Assembly: GCF_021129235.1 (NCBI RefSeq)
Contig: NZ_JAJOMA010000017.1
Location: 1-64,000, forward strand
Length of the DNA stretch: 64,000 nucleotides
Source: Kineosporia mesophila
GTDB lineage: Bacteria; Actinomycetota; Actinomycetes; Actinomycetales; Kineosporiaceae
Direction: 5' to 3'
In this document: piece by piece, positions 7,914 through 16,175 of the stretch
Layout of the letters: the number at the start of each line of letters is the position of its first letter
Numbering within the stretch: the stretch's first letter is position 1
Notes under the pieces: model-generated
The model's input: the letters and a program-made list of their open reading frames with translations, nothing else
Databases searched by the model: none
What the model was told of the DNA's origin: nothing
Position numbers and translations under genes: made by a program

Positions 7914-9200
7914 TCAGGAGAGCGCCTGACCCAGCCGCGCGACCAGCTCGCTCTCATCGGTACCGACGAGCCGGTAGTCCCGCACCACCACGCGTCCACC
8001 GACCACCACGTGCCGCGGGCGTCGTCCCGGACTGGCCCACAACAGCCCGGCCACCGGGTCGGCCACCGCGGCGTCCGCCACCCCGGACACGTCCCAGACG
8101 CACAGGTCCGCCGCCGCACCGGGCCGCAGGTGCCCCAGTTCCGGCCGGGCCAGCCCCGCCGCCGACCCCTGCGTGGTGGAGGCCAGCACCTCGCGGGCGC
8201 TCAGCGGACGTCCCACCAGAGCCGAGACCTGCATCGCCAGGCGGGCATCCGCGAGCAGGTGACCCGCGTCGTTGCTGCCCCCACCGCTCGTTCCCAGGCC
8301 CACCGGGATCCCGGCCTCCAGCAGCGCCGCGACCGGGGCGATCCCCCACCCCATCGGCACGTCACAGCCGGGGGCGTGCGTGGCGCTGACCCCGGCTGCC
8401 GCCAGACGCGCGATCTCGGCCGGGGTGACGTCACAGAGGTGGGCCACGGTCACGTCCGGCGCCAGCCACCCCCACTCCGCCAGCAGCTCCAGCGGACGGC
8501 GCCCGTACCGCTGCGCCGCGATCTCGACGTCCACCTGCTCGTTGGCCTGGGTGCGTCGGCGCAGCCCGAACCGGGCCGCCACCTCGGCGAGCGCCTCGAA
8601 GGTCTCCCGCCGGTCGCTGTGCACCCCGGCCGGCCCGACCGCCAGCTGGAGCATCCCGTCGTCGCCGATCCCGGTGCCGGTCCCGGGCAGCAGGGCCTCG
8701 ACGATACGGGTGGCGGAGTCGGCGGCCTGCTGCGGATCGTCGCCGGCGCTGCCCCGCACGAACACCAGCCGCGCACCCAGGGCCCGGGCGGAAGCGGCCG
8801 TGGCCTGCGCCATCCCGACGTCGTCACACCCGTCCGGCCAGGTCAGATGGTGGTCGGCCACCGTGGTCACCCCGCTCAGCAGCGCCTCGGCCACCCCGAC
8901 GGACGCGGCGGCCCCGGTCAGTTCCGGGGTGATACCGGCCGCACGGTACCCGGCCGCCATCACGCCGAGCCATTCGCGCATAGGGACCCCGCGGGTGCCC
9001 GGCAGCGTGCGGAACGCCGTCTGCAGCAGATGGTGATGAGCGTTGATCAGGCCGGGCGTGACCACCGCCCCCTGGGCATCCAGGGTCTCGCCACCGGTGA
9101 CGGCCAGATCGGTGATCCACCCGTCCACGGCGGACAGATCCCCGGCGCTCTCGGTGGCCGGGTCGATGAGGATGCGGGTGGCGCCGGTGATCGTGAGCAC
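7914..9200 (-). CDS. Amidohydrolase of the 8-oxoguanine deaminase/ATZ-TRZ group with altered metal site
   Basis: 428 residues. Overall sequence follows 8-oxoguanine deaminases (PGLINAHHHLLQ, SNDAGHLLADARLA). The strand-1 histidines (H55-H57) and strand-6 H254 are present, but the strand-5 HTHLAE-type motif reads RTQANE (216-221) and the strand-8 aspartate position (VDG in relatives) reads TSG with S305. Two expected metal ligands are therefore missing. It may use metal differently, have no hydrolase activity, or belong to a conserved non-canonical subfamily. Convergent with the XRE-cupin gene; GTG start has no obvious ribosome site. Confidence 0.72.
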   Translation of the reverse strand: MLTITGATRILIDPATESAGDLSAVDGWITDLAVTGGETLDAQGAVVTPGLINAHHHLLQTAFRTLPGTRGVPMREWLGVMAAGYRAAGITPELTGAAASVGVAEALLSGVTTVADHHLTWPDGCDDVGMAQATAASARALGARLVFVRGSAGDDPQQAADSATRIVEALLPGTGTGIGDDGMLQLAVGPAGVHSDRRETFEALAEVAARFGLRRRTQANEQVDVEIAAQRYGRRPLELLAEWGWLAPDVTVAHLCDVTPAEIARLAAAGVSATHAPGCDVPMGWGIAPVAALLEAGIPVGLGTSGGGSNDAGHLLADARLAMQVSALVGRPLSAREVLASTTQGSAAGLARPELGHLRPGAAADLCVWDVSGVADAAVADPVAGLLWASPGRRPRHVVVGGRVVVRDYRLVGTDESELVARLGQALS

Positions 9201-9263
9201 GGCGGAGTTCTACCAGACGCTCCTACCCGCTCAGGTTTCGCGGTCCGGCGAGCGGTAGCCCGA

Positions 9264-9899
9264 TCAGCCTCCGGCGATCTCCGGGGTACCGGTCAGGTGC
9301 ACCCCGGCCGCGAACTCGATGATCGTCGCCGTGTCCCAGTCGAAGTTGTCCGGGAACTGGAAGATCAGCGTGTACTTGCCGGACGGAACCCACAGACGAG
9401 GATCACCGTCGAGGTACGTGTCCAAGGTCCCCGTCACATCACCGACCTTCACCGGCTTCCCCGCGTCCGACTTCGTCGAGAGCTCCGCCTCGTTCGCCAC
9501 CATCACCAGGATCTTGCCGCCGAACTCGTTCGGGTCCCGGTTGCTGGCCCCCTCGTCGGCCAGCACGAGGCGACCGGCATCGGCAGCCAGCACGTCCCAG
9601 CCGACCGGGACCTTGTCGAGCGAGAAGCCCTTCGGCTGTTTCCCCTGGTAGGTGGTGAGGGCGACCGAGATGGTGGACGAGTGCGGCGCCGGGTTCCCAG
9701 TTCCGTCACCGATGCCGGCCACGGAGAAGGCGAGCACGGCAGCCACCCCGGCGGCCAGGCCGGCCGGGACCAGCGTGCGCCGGCGGGCCAGGCGGGCCCG
9801 GGCGCGGCGGCCGCGGCGGACATCAGCTTCGACCGCCAGGTCCGAAGGGCTCGCGACACCCGCAACCGCTTCTTTCATCAGATCGCGCAGATCATGCAT
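9264..9899 (-). CDS. Membrane-anchored partner of SigE-type sigma factor (putative anti-sigma-like protein)
   Basis: 211 residues. Short cytoplasmic N-terminus (LRDLMKEAVAGVASPSDLAVEADVRRG), an Arg-rich stop (RRARARLARRR), one membrane helix near 45-63, then an extracytoplasmic domain of about 140 residues. Its ATG (GGAG six bases upstream) lies inside the end of the sigma gene, overlapping by eight bases, the arrangement expected for a sigma/anti-sigma pair. I do not recognise a named anti-sigma domain, so the role rests on context. The C-terminal domain is nearly identical to that of the gene at 10662-11213. Confidence 0.7.
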   Translation of the reverse strand: MHDLRDLMKEAVAGVASPSDLAVEADVRRGRRARARLARRRTLVPAGLAAGVAAVLAFSVAGIGDGTGNPAPHSSTISVALTTYQGKQPKGFSLDKVPVGWDVLAADAGRLVLADEGASNRDPNEFGGKILVMVANEAELSTKSDAGKPVKVGDVTGTLDTYLDGDPRLWVPSGKYTLIFQFPDNFDWDTATIIEFAAGVHLTGTPEIAGG

Positions 9900-10440
9900 C
9901 GTGAGCTCCGTGGGGTCCATGTACGGCGAATTGAGGAGACATCCGTTCGCGTAGCTTGTCGATTGCCCGTTTTGATTGACTTTTCACTGTTCCGGTCGAG
10001 CAGTTCATCGCTTCCGCGGTCTCTTCCACGCTCAGTTCCTGGAAGTAGCGCAGCACCAGAACGGCCCGCATCCGCACCGGAAGATCCCGAAGACCCGCGT
10101 AGAGAGCCTCGGTCCGCTCGTTCGACTCGCTCTGGTCGATCGGCATCAGGGTGCTGAGGACCAGGTTCTCGGGGATCTCGTCGGTGACCCGCTCCCGGCG
10201 CTGCCAGGGACGCCGCTTCTCGTCGATGAAGGCGTTCACGAGACAGCGCCGGGCGTAGGAGTTCTTGTGCTGGGCCAGGCGGAAGGCCGGCCATTTCACG
10301 TACAACGCGGTCAACGCGGTCTGGGTCAGGTCCTCGGCCAGGTGGTGGTCGCCGGCCGTCAGGAGGGTCGCCGTGCCCAGGAGACTGGCGCGCCGTTCCC
10401 GGACGAACGCCCGGAATTCGTCGTCATAGCCCGTCTTCAT
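9892..10440 (-). CDS. RNA polymerase sigma factor, SigE-type ECF family
   Basis: 182 residues. Region 2 (DEFRAFVRERRASLLGTATLLTAGDHHLAEDLTQTALTALYVKW) and region 4 (LPVRMRAVLVLRYFQELSVEETAEAMNCSTGTVKSQSKRAIDKL) are both complete and typical of the actinobacterial SigE/sigma-24 group. Directs RNA polymerase to a dedicated promoter set, probably in response to a signal sensed by the overlapping membrane protein. ATG 10440 has GGAG six bases upstream. A block about 50 bp upstream (10491-10526) resembles the region upstream of the duplicated partner gene, suggesting self-regulation. Confidence 0.88.
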   Translation of the reverse strand: MKTGYDDEFRAFVRERRASLLGTATLLTAGDHHLAEDLTQTALTALYVKWPAFRLAQHKNSYARRCLVNAFIDEKRRPWQRRERVTDEIPENLVLSTLMPIDQSESNERTEALYAGLRDLPVRMRAVLVLRYFQELSVEETAEAMNCSTGTVKSQSKRAIDKLRERMSPQFAVHGPHGAHDA

Positions 10441-10490
10441 CGCGGCTCCAAATTACTCATACGTCTTTGACGGAACTCGTCGGATCGCCG

Positions 10491-10526
10491 GTTGCATTCA
10501 CCGGCAACGAGTTTCCCTCGGCTGAC
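10491..10526 (-). promoter_or_regulatory. Upstream block shared with the duplicated partner gene
   Basis: On the plus strand this reads GTTGCATTCACCGGCAACGA then GTTTCCCTCGGCTGA. A matching block (GTTGCATTCGGAACGAGC then TTCCTCGGCCGA) sits at 11239-11272. Each lies upstream of a minus-strand gene of the same pair (sigma at 10440; partner copy at 11213). Likely a shared promoter or activator site; sigma dependence is inference. Confidence 0.45.
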
Positions 10527-10661
10527 CCGATCCTGCGGTCCGGTCACGCCGGTCTGTCACCCAAGCGCCCGATATTTCGGCCCCCGGGCCGGAGCCCGGA
10601 GGGCCGGTGTGACGGTCCACGTCACACCGGCCCACCGGCGGCCCACCGGGGAGAAGGCCGA

Positions 10662-11213
10662 TCAGCCGGCGGCGATCTCCGGGGTGCCGGTCAGGTGCAC
10701 ACCGGCCGCGAACTCGACGATCGTCGCCGTGTCCCAGTCGAGGTTGTCCGGGAGCTGGAAGATCAGGGTGTACTTGCCGGACGGAACCCACAGACGGGGA
10801 TCACCGTCGCTGAAGGTGTCCAGGCTCCCGGTCACGTCCCCGACCTTCACCGACTTCGCCGTCTTCGACTTCGTCGACAGTTCCGCCTCGTTCGCGACGG
10901 TCACCAGGATCTTGCCGGGGAACTCGTTCGGGTCCTGGTTGCTGGCCTTCTTGTCGGCCAGGACGAGCTTGCCCTGGTCGGCGGCCAGCGTGTCCCAGCC
11001 GACCGGGACCTTGTCGATGCTGAAGCCGTCGACGGCCTTGCCCTCGTACGAGGTGAGGGCGGCGGAGATGGTGGTGGTGGAGCGAGAGGGCGAGGCCACC
11101 ACCGGCGAGCTGGAGCCCATCAGGGTGAAGGCGAGTGCGCCGGCGGCTACAGCGGCGGCGATCCCCGCGGGAACGAGGACGTTGCGGCGGGCAATGGTGT
11201 TGGTCATGCCCAT
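10662..11213 (-). CDS. Tandem paralogue of the sigma-partner protein lacking the cytoplasmic domain
   Basis: 183 residues. Short basic N-terminus (MTNTIARRN), one membrane helix (LVPAGIAAAVAAGALAFTLMG), then the same extracytoplasmic domain as the gene at 9264-9899: both carry GKYTLIFQ, DWDTATI.EFAAGVHLTGTPEI and LADxxASNxDPNEFxGKIL, and the DNA is visibly about 90% alike over the last 150 bp. It has no sigma gene of its own and lacks the roughly 38-residue cytoplasmic part, so it cannot act as a classical anti-sigma factor. It may bind the same extracellular ligand or heterodimerise with the full-length copy. Function unknown. Confidence 0.7.
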   Translation of the reverse strand: MGMTNTIARRNVLVPAGIAAAVAAGALAFTLMGSSSPVVASPSRSTTTISAALTSYEGKAVDGFSIDKVPVGWDTLAADQGKLVLADKKASNQDPNEFPGKILVTVANEAELSTKSKTAKSVKVGDVTGSLDTFSDGDPRLWVPSGKYTLIFQLPDNLDWDTATIVEFAAGVHLTGTPEIAAG

Positions 11214-11238
11214 TAGAACGGAATCCGCCTGGCGCCGG

Positions 11239-11307
11239 GTTGCATTCGGAACGAGCTTCCTCGGCCGAGGACATGTTGTCTGGAGATTCGCGTCCTCGGC
11301 CGAGGAC
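11239..11307. promoter_or_regulatory. Twin GC-rich palindromes upstream of the paralogue gene
   Basis: TCCTCGGCCGAGGA (11258-11271, 14 bp) and GTCCTCGGCCGAGGAC (11292-11307, 16 bp) are perfect palindromes sharing a core, with centres 35 bp apart. They lie 45-95 bp upstream of the 11213 start and just after the dacA stop. Repeated palindromes at this place fit a dimeric regulator's operators; a role in ending dacA transcription is the alternative. Confidence 0.45.
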
Positions 11308-11330
11308 CTCGTCCTCAGTGCGTCAGCCGG

Positions 11331-12515
11331 CTAGCCGACGCGGGCGAGCGCCACCGAGTAGGTGTGCGCCCCCTGCTTCACGGTGATCTTCTTCGGGGTC
11401 TCGCCCGCGGCCAGACCGGCGGGCAGGCTGAGCTTGTACGACAGGCCGTCCCAGGCCGGAGCGGCCAGGGACTTCTTCACGCCGTACTTGCGCACCGTGC
11501 CGTCGGCCCCGGTGACCGAGACCAGCGCGGTGCCCTTCTTGAGCAGGGTCACCGCGCGCAGTTCGGCCTGGGCCGTCTTCACCATCGCCTTGGCGTAGGG
11601 GAAGCGCTTGGCCTTGTCGGCGGACGAGCCCTTCACCCCCAGAAGCACACCGTAGATCGTGTACTTCTTACCGCCGACGGTGTCGGTGGCCGCGAAGAGC
11701 AGACAGGCACCGGCCGGTGAGGTGGTGCCGGTCTTGATCCCGATCACGTTGTCCGCACCGAGCAGCTTGTTGGTGTTGGTCAGCGAGTGCAGCGGGATCT
11801 TCACCGCCCGGGTGCTCACGATCTTGCGGAACGCCGCGCTCCTCATGGCCGCGGGGGCCAGGTCGAGCAGGTCCTCGGTACTGCTGGACGACTTCTTGTT
11901 CACCCCGTGCACATCCACGAAGGTGGTGTTGGTCATCCCCAGGGCCTTGGCGTTCTTGTTCATCCGGGCGACGAACTTGGCCTCGGTACCGGCGTCCCAG
12001 CGGGCCAGGGTGACGGCCAGGTTGGAACCCGATTCCAGGAGCAGGCCCTGCAGCAACTGCAGCTGGGTGAGGTTGACACCGGCCTTGACCTTGAGCACCG
12101 ACGCACCGTCGGCCTTGAGCTGGTTGTAGGTGGTCACATCCTTCTTGGTGATCTTGATCGTTGGCCCCTTGGCCCCTGCGGCCAACGGGTGATCTTTCAG
12201 AATGGTGTATGCCGTCATCACTTTCGTGACACTGGCGATCGGCACCTGAGTAGCGCTGCTGTACTTCTGACCGATCGTGCCCAGGCCGGCCACCTCGAGG
12301 CGAGCTCGCCCCGCGCCCGGCCAATCGATCTCAGGAGCGCCTCCGGCCACCTTCTGGGTGGCCGACACCAGCAGCTTGGCCTTCGTGGCCTTCGACGCCA
12401 TCGGCACGGCCGAGGCAATCTGTGGAGCCACCGGGGCAACCACGGTCACGGAGGCCACCAGGGCCGCGGCCCCGGTGATGTAGCGCTTCCGGATGGTGCT
12501 GCGACGAAAGTTCAC
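11331..12515 (-). CDS. D-alanyl-D-alanine carboxypeptidase (peptidase S11, DacA-like)
   Basis: 394 residues. N-terminal signal peptide (RKRYITGAAALVASVTVVAPVAPQIASA). Penicillin-binding motifs: SVTK at 95-98 with the nucleophile S95, SGSN at 162-165, and KTGTT in IGIKTGTTSPAG. The second motif has Ser where the usual S-x-N has Asn (SGS then N), a shift worth noting. A C-terminal region of about 100 residues follows the catalytic domain. The enzyme trims the terminal D-Ala of peptidoglycan pentapeptides outside the membrane. Single gene. Confidence 0.85.
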   Translation of the reverse strand: MNFRRSTIRKRYITGAAALVASVTVVAPVAPQIASAVPMASKATKAKLLVSATQKVAGGAPEIDWPGAGRARLEVAGLGTIGQKYSSATQVPIASVTKVMTAYTILKDHPLAAGAKGPTIKITKKDVTTYNQLKADGASVLKVKAGVNLTQLQLLQGLLLESGSNLAVTLARWDAGTEAKFVARMNKNAKALGMTNTTFVDVHGVNKKSSSSTEDLLDLAPAAMRSAAFRKIVSTRAVKIPLHSLTNTNKLLGADNVIGIKTGTTSPAGACLLFAATDTVGGKKYTIYGVLLGVKGSSADKAKRFPYAKAMVKTAQAELRAVTLLKKGTALVSVTGADGTVRKYGVKKSLAAPAWDGLSYKLSLPAGLAAGETPKKITVKQGAHTYSVALARVG

Positions 12516-12703
12516 CAGCGAAGAATACTGAAAGACGGGCTAAATGTTTCCAAACGCCAGATAAAGCGACTTGTTCCACCCAGCTGCTCGCTCCCTCTCC
12601 GGAAGGCGGTCAGCTTCTCCACCGAGGTCTCAGCATCGACCCGGACGCGGCCCGGCGGGCGGTGGGCCAGGCCGTCGAGCACCGGCACCCGGTCCACCAG
12701 CAG

Positions 12704-13570
12704 CTAGGGCGCCTCGCGCGAGGCCACGGCCGACCAGCTCCCGAGCAGGTGCAGAGCATCCTGCGAGGGCTGGTCGACGGCCGCGTAGGCGATCAGGATG
12801 AGGCCGCGATCGTTGGTGAGTTCCATTCCCTCACAGACAAGTTCGAGGTCGCCGACGACCGGGTGGTGAAAGCGGTTCACGCTGGCCCGGTGCTCACGGA
12901 CGTTGTGCGCGGCCCACAGCTGCCGGAACTTCTCGCTACGGGTGGAGAGCTCCCCGACGAGGCCAGACAGGCGCCGGTCGTGCGGGACCCTTCCGGCTTC
13001 GGCGCGCAACAGGGAGACCGTCTGTGTCGCCGCCTCGTCCCAGTTGCGGTAAAACGCCTGCGCCCGGGGATCGAGGAAGACGAACCGGCCGAAGTTCACC
13101 GGTCGCTGCGGCTGCTCGAACAGGGGTGCGTACACCGCGGCGGCGAGATCGTTGGTGGCCACCACGTCGAGCCGGCCGTTCTGCACGAGCGCCGGGACAT
13201 CGCGCATCCGGTCAAGAATGTGCTGCACGACCGGCCGGACCGGCCCGGGGTGCCCGGACTCACGTCGGCTCCGGGGGTGGGCGCCGCGATTCGCGAACCG
13301 GACCAGGTCGTGGAGGTGGTCGCGCTCGGCCTCGTCCAGCTGCAGCGCCCGGACGATCCCCTCCAGGATCGACTCGGACACCCCGCTCGCGTTGCCCCGC
13401 TCCAGGCGCACGTAGTACTCCACGCTCATCCCGGCCAGCAGCGCGACCTCCTCCCGGCGCAGGCCGGCCACGCGCCGGCGCCCACCGAAGTCCGGCAGCC
13501 CGGCCTGCTGCGGCGTGAGCCGGTTACGGCGCGAGATCAGGAACTCGCGGATCTCGTTCGGACCGTCCAT
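12704..13570 (-). CDS. MmyB-type XRE transcriptional regulator
   Basis: 288 residues from ATG 13570. N-terminal HTH: EIREFLISRRNRLTPQQAGL, RRVAGLRREEVALLAGMSVEYYVRLERG, GVSESILEGIVRAL, the standard start of the actinobacterial XRE/MmyB group. The C-terminal MmyB-like ligand-binding domain (VVATNDLAAAVYAPLF...FVFLDPRAQAFYRNW...LWAAHNVREH) is a PAS-like fold reported to bind fatty acids in one member. Divergent from the quinone-reductase gene at 13713, the usual arrangement in which the regulator controls a neighbouring oxidoreductase. It is the only complete member of this type in the window; relics lie at 57048, 61244 and 63078. Confidence 0.88.
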   Translation of the reverse strand: MDGPNEIREFLISRRNRLTPQQAGLPDFGGRRRVAGLRREEVALLAGMSVEYYVRLERGNASGVSESILEGIVRALQLDEAERDHLHDLVRFANRGAHPRSRRESGHPGPVRPVVQHILDRMRDVPALVQNGRLDVVATNDLAAAVYAPLFEQPQRPVNFGRFVFLDPRAQAFYRNWDEAATQTVSLLRAEAGRVPHDRRLSGLVGELSTRSEKFRQLWAAHNVREHRASVNRFHHPVVGDLELVCEGMELTNDRGLILIAYAAVDQPSQDALHLLGSWSAVASREAP

Positions 13571-13599
13571 ACCGGCCAATCTACGGGCGCCCCGGCGAT

Positions 13600-13621
13600 C
13601 GAGGGGGTCACCAGCATTAAC
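13600..13621 (-). promoter_or_regulatory. Candidate MmyB-family promoter motif (divergent form)
   Basis: On the minus strand GTTAATGCTGGTGACCCCC matches 14 of 22 positions of the motif found at 56997 (GGTAATGCCAGACCCTCCC). It lies between the divergent regulator and MdaB-like genes. The match is partial, so this is a weak call. Confidence 0.3.
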
Positions 13622-13712
13622 CCTGTAGCCGGGGACTGCCTCGGTCTGCGGTGATCGCGAAGAGTGAACGGCGACAGCATTCCGCCCGTAGAACTCCGGG
13701 AGCACCCACACC

Positions 13713-14348
13713 GTGCACGTACACATCGTCAACGCCCACCTGACCTACCCGAACTGGTCGGAGGGCGCCCTCACCCGAACCATGGTCGAGGCCGCGCGAA
13801 CGCACCTCCTCGACCTCGGGCACGAGATCACCCAGACCCGGATCGAGGACTCCTACGATCCCCAGATCGAGGTGCAGCGGCACCTGGACGCCCGGCTGGT
13901 GATCCTCCAGACCCCCGTCAACTGGTTCGGCGCCCCGTGGATCTACAAGCGCTACGTCGACGAGGTCTTCAACGCCGGTCTCCACAGCACCAGGTTTCTC
14001 GAGACCGACGGGCGCACCCGCTCCGACCCGTCCCGTCAGTACGGAACGGGAGGCCACCTGCACGGCCGGGGATTCCTGATCTCCTCCACCTGGAACGCTC
14101 CGAGGGACACGTTCAGCAATCCCGGCAGCGTGCTGTTCGGGGGCAAGAGCGTGGACGACCTGCTGCTCGGCCTCAGCACCAGCTACAAGTTCGTCGGCTA
14201 CACCGTTCTCGAGAGCTACGGCCTGTACGACATCTTCCGCAACCCCTCCGACGTCGAGGTGGGCATCAAGGCCTACGGCGCCCACCTCGACCGGCAACTG
14301 GCGGCTCTCGACGCGCCGCCGTCGGCTACACCCGATCTGCCTTCGTGA
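13713..14348 (+). CDS. NAD(P)H quinone oxidoreductase, MdaB-like flavodoxin fold
   Basis: 211 residues from GTG 13713. Begins HVHIVNAHLTYPNWSEGALT, the FMN phosphate loop of MdaB/NQO-type reductases, and contains LVILQTPVNWFGAPWIYKRYVDEVF, the diagnostic P-V-N-W-F segment. Catalyses two-electron reduction of quinones by NADPH in the cytosol, protecting against redox cycling. Divergent from the MmyB-type regulator that probably controls it. Its 3' end overlaps the convergent amylase gene by 23 bp. Confidence 0.88.
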   Translation: MHVHIVNAHLTYPNWSEGALTRTMVEAARTHLLDLGHEITQTRIEDSYDPQIEVQRHLDARLVILQTPVNWFGAPWIYKRYVDEVFNAGLHSTRFLETDGRTRSDPSRQYGTGGHLHGRGFLISSTWNAPRDTFSNPGSVLFGGKSVDDLLLGLSTSYKFVGYTVLESYGLYDIFRNPSDVEVGIKAYGAHLDRQLAALDAPPSATPDLPS

Positions 14349-15843
14349 AGGCGACCGCCCCCTTCGCCGCAACCGTGACACGCGCCTGACCCCGTGCGTC
14401 CACTGTTACCGTCGGGCCCGAACAGCGACCCTGGGTGACCGACCCACGGGTGACGTCGCAGTAGGTGCCCGCCGCCAGGCCGGTGCCGAACGTCTCGGTG
14501 TGGGGCACCTTGTCGTTGTTGAGCGCCACCCAGCCGGCCTTCCCGCGGCTGAAGGCGATCAGGTTGCCGCCGTTGTCCCACCAGTGGGTCACGGGCGCGC
14601 GGCCGACGTGGTTGTGGAAGGAGACCAGCCCGGTCACAGCCTTCTCGGCGTGCACGCAGACCCACGCCGGCGAGGCGCAGTCGGTGTCGGTGATGATGCC
14701 GTCGGCGGACGAGGGCGGCGAGGCGTCCGTGGCCTCCCAGGCGAAACTGCTGTAGACCTGCGGGGTTCCGTACCCGTAGGCGAGCAGGAACTGCTGGGCC
14801 AGCAGGTTCGTCGCGCCGTCCTTGTAGTTCAGGGAGTCACCGTTGCGCTCGGTGTCGTGGTTCTGCACGAACGTCAGGGTCCTGCCCGAGGCCGGCAGCC
14901 CCGCACCGAAGTCCCGCAACGTGGCCAGGCTGCCCGTGGCATCGGCCGGGTAACTCTTGAAGGCGTTCTTCAGCTGGATGTCCGCGTCCAGCCCGAGTAC
15001 CGCGCCGGCCCCGGTGAAGGCCTCCGGCGACAGGGTTCCCGGTCCCCCGCCGAAGACCTCCAGCGCCACGTAGGGCTTGTCGCCGTCCAGCGTGCGGTTC
15101 AGCTTCTTCTGCAACGCGATCAGGTCGTCCTGGCCGACGTGCTTGGCCGCGTCCACCCGGAACCCCGAGACCCCGTAGCCGATCAGCCGGTTCAGGTAGG
15201 CCGCGAGCTCGTTGCGAACCTTCGGCTTGTCCGTGCGCAGGTCGGCCAGGCCCACCAGTTCGCACTTGCGCACCTGCTGGAGGTTGTTGAAGTCCTCGAT
15301 CCCCCCGGTGGACGAGGGACAGTCGGTGCCCTTCTGGTGGAAGTCCGAGGCGTCGTACAGCCCGGCGTAGGCGAAGTGGCTGTACTTCGTACCGCCGTAC
15401 GACACCGAGCCCTGCCCGGTCATGTGGTTGACCACCGCGTCGACGTAGACCTTCACCCCGGCCTTGCGGCAGGTCTTCACCATCGCCCGGAACTGCGCCT
15501 CGCTGCCCATCCGGCTGGTCAGCTCGTACGAGACCGGCTGGTAGATCTCCCACCACGGGTGCAGCACGGTGTCGCTGCCGTTGCCCAGCTCGGTGCGCCT
15601 GAGCGAGTCGGCCGGCTGCGAGACCTGCACCCCGGCGTACCCGGCCGGGCCCAGCACGTCGGTGCACTCCGAGGCCACCGAGGCCCAGTTCCACTCGAAG
15701 AGGTTCGCCATCACGTCGGTGCGGCCGGGACCGGCCTGCCCGGGTGCGGTGTCGGAGTGCTGCAGGGCCGCGATCCCGCCCAGGGGCAGTCCGATCGCCG
15801 CGAACACGGCGATGGCGGCCAGGGACGACGAGCGTGCGGACAT
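14326..15843 (-). CDS. Secreted alpha-amylase (GH13)
   Basis: 505 residues from ATG 15843 (GGGGGA six bases upstream; an upstream ATG at 15867 is possible). Signal peptide ARSSSLAAIAVFAAIGLPLGGIAA. GH13 regions in order: VYVDAVVNH (D135), GFRVDAAKH with nucleophile D231, VALEVFGG with acid E262, and FVQNHDTE with D330. A C-terminal beta domain follows (VTHWWDNGGNLIAFSRG...AAGTYCDV). Endo-hydrolysis of alpha-1,4-glucans outside the cell, in the streptomycete-type amylase group. Monocistronic. Confidence 0.92.
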   Translation of the reverse strand: MSARSSSLAAIAVFAAIGLPLGGIAALQHSDTAPGQAGPGRTDVMANLFEWNWASVASECTDVLGPAGYAGVQVSQPADSLRRTELGNGSDTVLHPWWEIYQPVSYELTSRMGSEAQFRAMVKTCRKAGVKVYVDAVVNHMTGQGSVSYGGTKYSHFAYAGLYDASDFHQKGTDCPSSTGGIEDFNNLQQVRKCELVGLADLRTDKPKVRNELAAYLNRLIGYGVSGFRVDAAKHVGQDDLIALQKKLNRTLDGDKPYVALEVFGGGPGTLSPEAFTGAGAVLGLDADIQLKNAFKSYPADATGSLATLRDFGAGLPASGRTLTFVQNHDTERNGDSLNYKDGATNLLAQQFLLAYGYGTPQVYSSFAWEATDASPPSSADGIITDTDCASPAWVCVHAEKAVTGLVSFHNHVGRAPVTHWWDNGGNLIAFSRGKAGWVALNNDKVPHTETFGTGLAAGTYCDVTRGSVTQGRCSGPTVTVDARGQARVTVAAKGAVAFTKADRV

Positions 15844-16175
15844 ACGGGTTCCCCCATCGGTCGACATTGACCTGACGTCATGACACGTTGCGACGCCAAG
15901 GTAACGGTGCGCGCACCGTCCCGGCCAGGCTTAGACCACACCTGATTGAGGACGCCGTGGTCGCCCCGGTTTCGCCCGTCCCGACAGCCGGTGGTCGGGA
16001 TCCTGGGCGCGATGCCGCATCGTCGGCTGCCGGAACCTCCGCTCAGAGCCTGTTATCGCCAATCATGGGCGTCGGCTTCCCCGCCCGGGACCTGTGGACA
16101 ACGGTTCGGAGCACGCCCGCGGGCCGGTGAGCGCGAGATACCCGCGTGCGGAGACCACGGACGTCCGCCGATGCC
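15844..16175. other. Intergenic stretch with no gene seen
   Basis: 332 bp between the amylase start and the structured element downstream of pepN. It should contain the amylase promoter. No convincing reading frame, long repeat or operator is visible. Confidence 0.5.

Noticed and set aside
12516-12703. Possible remnant gene between dacA and the MmyB-type regulator
   Set aside because: A short plus-strand stretch looks faintly coding, but it has no start, no domain and stops quickly.
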